Assembly (NCBI GenBank): GCA_949358305.1
Contig: OX442314.1
Location: forward strand, 57,111,369-57,175,368
Direction: 5' to 3'
Source: Strigamia acuminata
Lineage: Eukaryota > Arthropoda > Chilopoda > Geophilomorpha > Linotaeniidae
DNA length: 64,000 bases
Each line of letters opens with the position of its first letter. Positions within the stretch are counted from its first letter, which is position 1. Below are positions 61,081-64,000 of the stretch, piece by piece. The translations under genes and the position numbers were made by a program. The notes beneath the pieces are model-generated. The model had not been told where the DNA came from. It did not search any database and saw nothing but the letters and a program-made list of their open reading frames with translations.

Positions 61081-63790
61081 TTATTTCTTCAAGTTATCGG
61101 CGTAACTTGGCTTATCTTCCGAACTTGGCTTATCTTCCGAACTTGGTTCGTCCAGGTTGGGAGATGTGGTCAATCTTGAAGAGTAGTCCGAGGGATCTTC
61201 GCTCTCATTCAAGTAGAAACGCAGGTGTCCCGGCGCCTCCAGCGGATTTCCCGTTCGTTCGTGGGCCCAAATCGGTGGCAGGAAGGCCGACATACCTTGA
61301 TTGGTGTGGTGGATTCTTTGGGCTTCGGCGATGCTGGTTGGCGCGCGATGCGCTCGGAGGAGCCGTTGATGTTGGATGAAGCGATCGCCTCCGGCTCTGG
61401 CTTCAATAGCATCCTTCATCCAGACGTAAAGAGAATAGCCACGGTCTGGGGTCTGGAGTAATTTTGTTTCAGTGTCCTTCGTCAAGGACAACCCCGGGAA
61501 GTACATCCGGAGTCTGGCGGCGATCTGAGGTTCCGCCGTCTTGGAAACCTTCATGTTCGATTTTGGGCGAAGCAACTTTCCTTTTGTCCCCTTCTTTTTG
61601 AGCGAGACTGGTTCGGCCAGTGGCTCGGAAGGTCTATTTTCCTTCGGTGGAGGCGGAGGAGGAGGCGTCGGATCCCTGGGAGCCGGAGTTTCCACGACTG
61701 GTGTGGTCACCGAAGATGACGGGAGCGGATGTTGGGTGATCGCTCGAACGTTTTGGTAGGAGGCCTCTGGATCCGGGTCCTGGGCCACCATTTGGGCTCG
61801 AATTATTGCCGCGGAGGGCACTAGGCGTGTTCAGCTGTCTACGAGAGCCGGCGGGACTTGGAAACCCTCGTGGGCCACTACGATCCAGGCTGCTACAGCG
61901 ACACGTGCGTTTCGGAAGGTGGCGGCGGCCAGTAAAATCGACATCAAGTCGGTAATGGCAACCACGATCCTCGTATTCCAATTTGGATGATCCCGATTCC
62001 TGTTCTGCGTATATTCAATCGAGATCCGCTGAAGATTCGTGATGACGTTCTGGATCACGTTTTGTTGGTACGAATCCATTTCGCACAAAAGTGCTCTGGC
62101 CTGCTCCACGGTTGTGACGTCCAGAAATTGTTGCAGCGTTACCTCCGAAGGGTTGATTGGAGTCGAGGCCTGGATGACTGCTGGGGCTGGCAACATTGGA
62201 TTGGGTCCCGCGGATGTCGTTGGCTGAGGCACAGATCTGACCAGACGTCTTGATATTTCCGGTTCGGGCTTGTCCCAAACAATTGGAGTTCTCGTTGAAG
62301 TTGAAGCTTCGGGGATCGTTGGGAGAGGTTCGACTTTGGCTGGTCCAAAGCGAGCTTCTCGATGTTTGAGTTGTTCTTCAGAACTCAGTGTCGGTGCGCC
62401 GATTATTACTTTCTTGCGAAAGGCGCTTGGGAGGCTGACGCTGGATGTTACGCTTCTCGTCTGCGAGAGTTCCGGCTTGATGAAAGCACTTGGCGCCGTC
62501 TCTAGACTCGAGGCGGTCGAGGGAGTCGGGCGGTAGATTGGTTTGGGCTGCATTTGCTGGTATTTCATAACTACCGCGAGGAGATCCGCCTGAGTATACA
62601 TCTTCTTCTGCTCGGGGACCTCGTCGATAATTACCTCGTCGTCGATCTTCATTGGTTCGGGACTGTCCCGAGTTAATCGTGTGTTTTCGTAGCGTTTCCT
62701 ATCTCGCTGTCGTATTTCCTCTTCACGATACGCTTTCCACGAACGTGTGCGACTCTCCGATCCTCTTCTTCTTCGTTCGTCTTGTAGACGGAGGTTCTCT
62801 CGTTCACGTCGGGCTTTCTCATCACGTTCGCGTAGGAACTCCTCTCGGTGTCTGTTCCACGATTCTCTGTTTTCCTCCCGCCGTCTGAAGTAATTTCTAC
62901 GATAATCGTCCCAATTTTCTTGGTTCCTATCGCGTCGGCGTTGATCTTCTCGGCGGTCGGGGAGTTCGCGTACACTTTCTCTTCTACGGCTGGTTGACGG
63001 GGCGTCCCTAGATTGAAATCGTGATGTTTGTGGGGCCTCCGTTTTTCCTAGGCGAGAGAAAGCGCTTGGTTTGGCCAGGCGTTTCTTTGTCGCGGGTATC
63101 TTACTCTGTGTGCTGCTGGAAGTGCTTGGTTTGTCCAGGCATTGTTTCTTTGCTGAGCAGCCTCCTTCGTCGTGCTCGTTGGAGAGACGTTTCTCGGCCT
63201 TCTGGCGTTTGCGACCAAAAAATCCTAAAAAATGCAATTGGTGCATTGCTCGCTGCGAGGTGATAAATCCGTGCCTCGGTCTCCAATCTGGGCGGTCGGG
63301 CCGGTCTTCGCGGATCTGTTGGAGCCAAGTCCTAATTTCCTCGGTCGAGTAACCGTCTGGCTGCAAATAATCGAAAACCTCGTCATGAGCGGTCCGCCTC
63401 ACCTCCTCGTAATACGCCATATGAATCTGGTGTTTTTCTTCGTCTGTTTCGGCGTCGCGCCACTGTTCGTAAACATCCCATCCTCGCTGGTTGTCGGAGA
63501 AGGCGGCTCGGATTAGTGGATTCGGGATTGGCGCTGGCGGGTCCATGTTTCTTGAGATAACTGCCCGTAATGCTGCCTGGTATTGGCGTGGCATGTAGTG
63601 GATCAACGTTTGCTGGCTGGACCAGTAGCGGCTGATCGCACGAGACAATAATAGGCGAATTTTCCATGGTTCGAAGTTGACCGATTCTTCGAGCGCTTGT
63701 CGGAACAGTATGGGGATGACTTCCCGCCATAAGCTGCCTGCGGAAACTTTTTTCGGGTCGATTTGTCCCCACGTAGTGCGATACTCGTCC
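61081..63790 (-). CDS. Large non-canonical Gag-like protein (best copy; one internal UGA)
   Basis: A single minus-strand frame runs about 903 codons from the point after an AG at 63790 to a stop at 61081, interrupted only by TGA at 61831-61833. The first Met in frame is at 63648, but the 47 codons before it align with copy A, so translation probably enters by splicing (AATATTTAG acceptor at 63791). Order: LWREVIPILFRQ and SRYWSSQQTLIHYMP; GFITSQRAMHQLHFLGFFGRKRQK; a long Arg/Glu-rich region (about residues 190-370) that looks helical; a Pro/Ser-rich region; LLCEMDSYQQNVIQNVITNLQ; LLAAATFRNARVAVAAW; then past the UGA IIRAQMVAQDPDPEAS, a proline run, GDRFIQHQRLLRAHR and an acidic tail with repeats of EDKPSS. 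No CCHC knuckle, protease or RT. With LTR and polypurine tract at its 3' end it takes the place of gag in a non-autonomous LTR element. Four damaged relatives lie at 42-49 kb. Confidence 0.65.
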
Positions 63791-64000
63791 TAAATATTAG
63801 AATATTAATGAATATATTAGGATCGTTGATTAATTTGTCATATTTTTTCTTTAGAGATTCTTTCGTCTAACACAAGATGGCGTCATGGTCGGCCATGTGC
63901 TTTTCGACCACGTGTCTTGAAGTTACTTTTTCTTTCGGTGTTTGATTAATTTTGACAATTTGTCACTTAAAGTTAAATTATTTCTTCGTTCGTGGTCAGT
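63791..64000 (-). other. Putative intron and leader of the Gag-like element
   Basis: An in-frame TAG lies in the last three bases before the coding frame, within the acceptor-like AATATTTAG. Upstream (63850-64000, minus) a short ATG frame (MADHDAIL) is present. The 5' LTR and PBS are outside the window. Confidence 0.4.

Overview
The window is a stretch of eukaryotic, almost certainly animal, genomic DNA. Genes have GT-AG introns (many only 40-70 bp), intergenic DNA is AT-rich, and most of the sequence is derived from transposable elements of metazoan type: Ty3/gypsy and Ty1/copia retroelements, hAT, piggyBac, Tc1/mariner-pogo, P and MULE DNA elements. A short degenerate CCTAA/CCTAAA run at about 1.1 kb resembles arthropod TTAGG telomere repeat, and the DEG/ENaC channel and WDR33 proteins are of animal type. 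An arthropod or near relative is my best guess; I cannot name the species.

Two loci look like host genes. At 19.3-21.3 kb (+) there is an intronless, full-length WDR33/Pfs2-type WD40 protein of the mRNA 3'-end cleavage and polyadenylation complex. At 51.8-58.3 kb (-) there is a multi-exon DEG/ENaC sodium channel locus made of two tandem subunits. One 872-bp exon carries the second transmembrane segment of unit 1 and runs in frame, without a stop or a new start codon, into the first transmembrane segment of unit 2. This predicts a covalent two-subunit channel and is the most unusual thing in the window. Unit 2 splices in frame throughout; unit 1 has one junction I could not resolve. A two-exon unknown gene at 40.6-41.3 kb (-) and a RING-finger ORF at 49.3-49.6 kb (+) are weaker candidates.

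Layout: 0-1.1 kb tandem repeats; 2.2-3.2 kb piggyBac relic; 3.6-5.4 kb copia relic split by a hAT fragment; 5.7-6.7 kb MULE relic; 7.1-10.0 kb long-inverted-repeat element with a 1.35-kb hAT inside it; 10.8-11.5 kb Tc1 relic; 13.4-18.3 kb gypsy pol relic split by a very young gag-only LTR element (two 632-bp LTRs); 18.3-18.9 kb YqaJ-like fragment; 19.3-21.3 kb WDR33; 21.4-22.5 kb zinc-finger relic split by a hAT MITE, then another hAT MITE; 23.0-30.9 kb pair of 620-bp LTRs around broken retroelement sequence; 32.6-33.2 kb piggyBac MITE; 33.6-39.1 kb duplicated segments, C2H2, PHD and P-element fragments; 39.3-39.7 kb GC-rich foreign-looking island; 42-49 kb broken copies of a large non-canonical Gag-like protein mixed with gypsy, copia and P debris, and a hAT element with perfect target duplication; 51.2-51.8 kb 21-bp minisatellites; 51.8-58.3 kb DEG/ENaC; 59.0-64.0 kb LTR sequences and the best copy of the Gag-like family.

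The elements are nested, so relative ages can be read: copia, gypsy pol, zinc-finger and long-TIR sequences are old hosts of younger hAT and LTR insertions. The gag-only element at 13.5-17.9 kb is the youngest. Three long retroelement ORFs here each carry a single in-frame stop, which may be decay or recoding.
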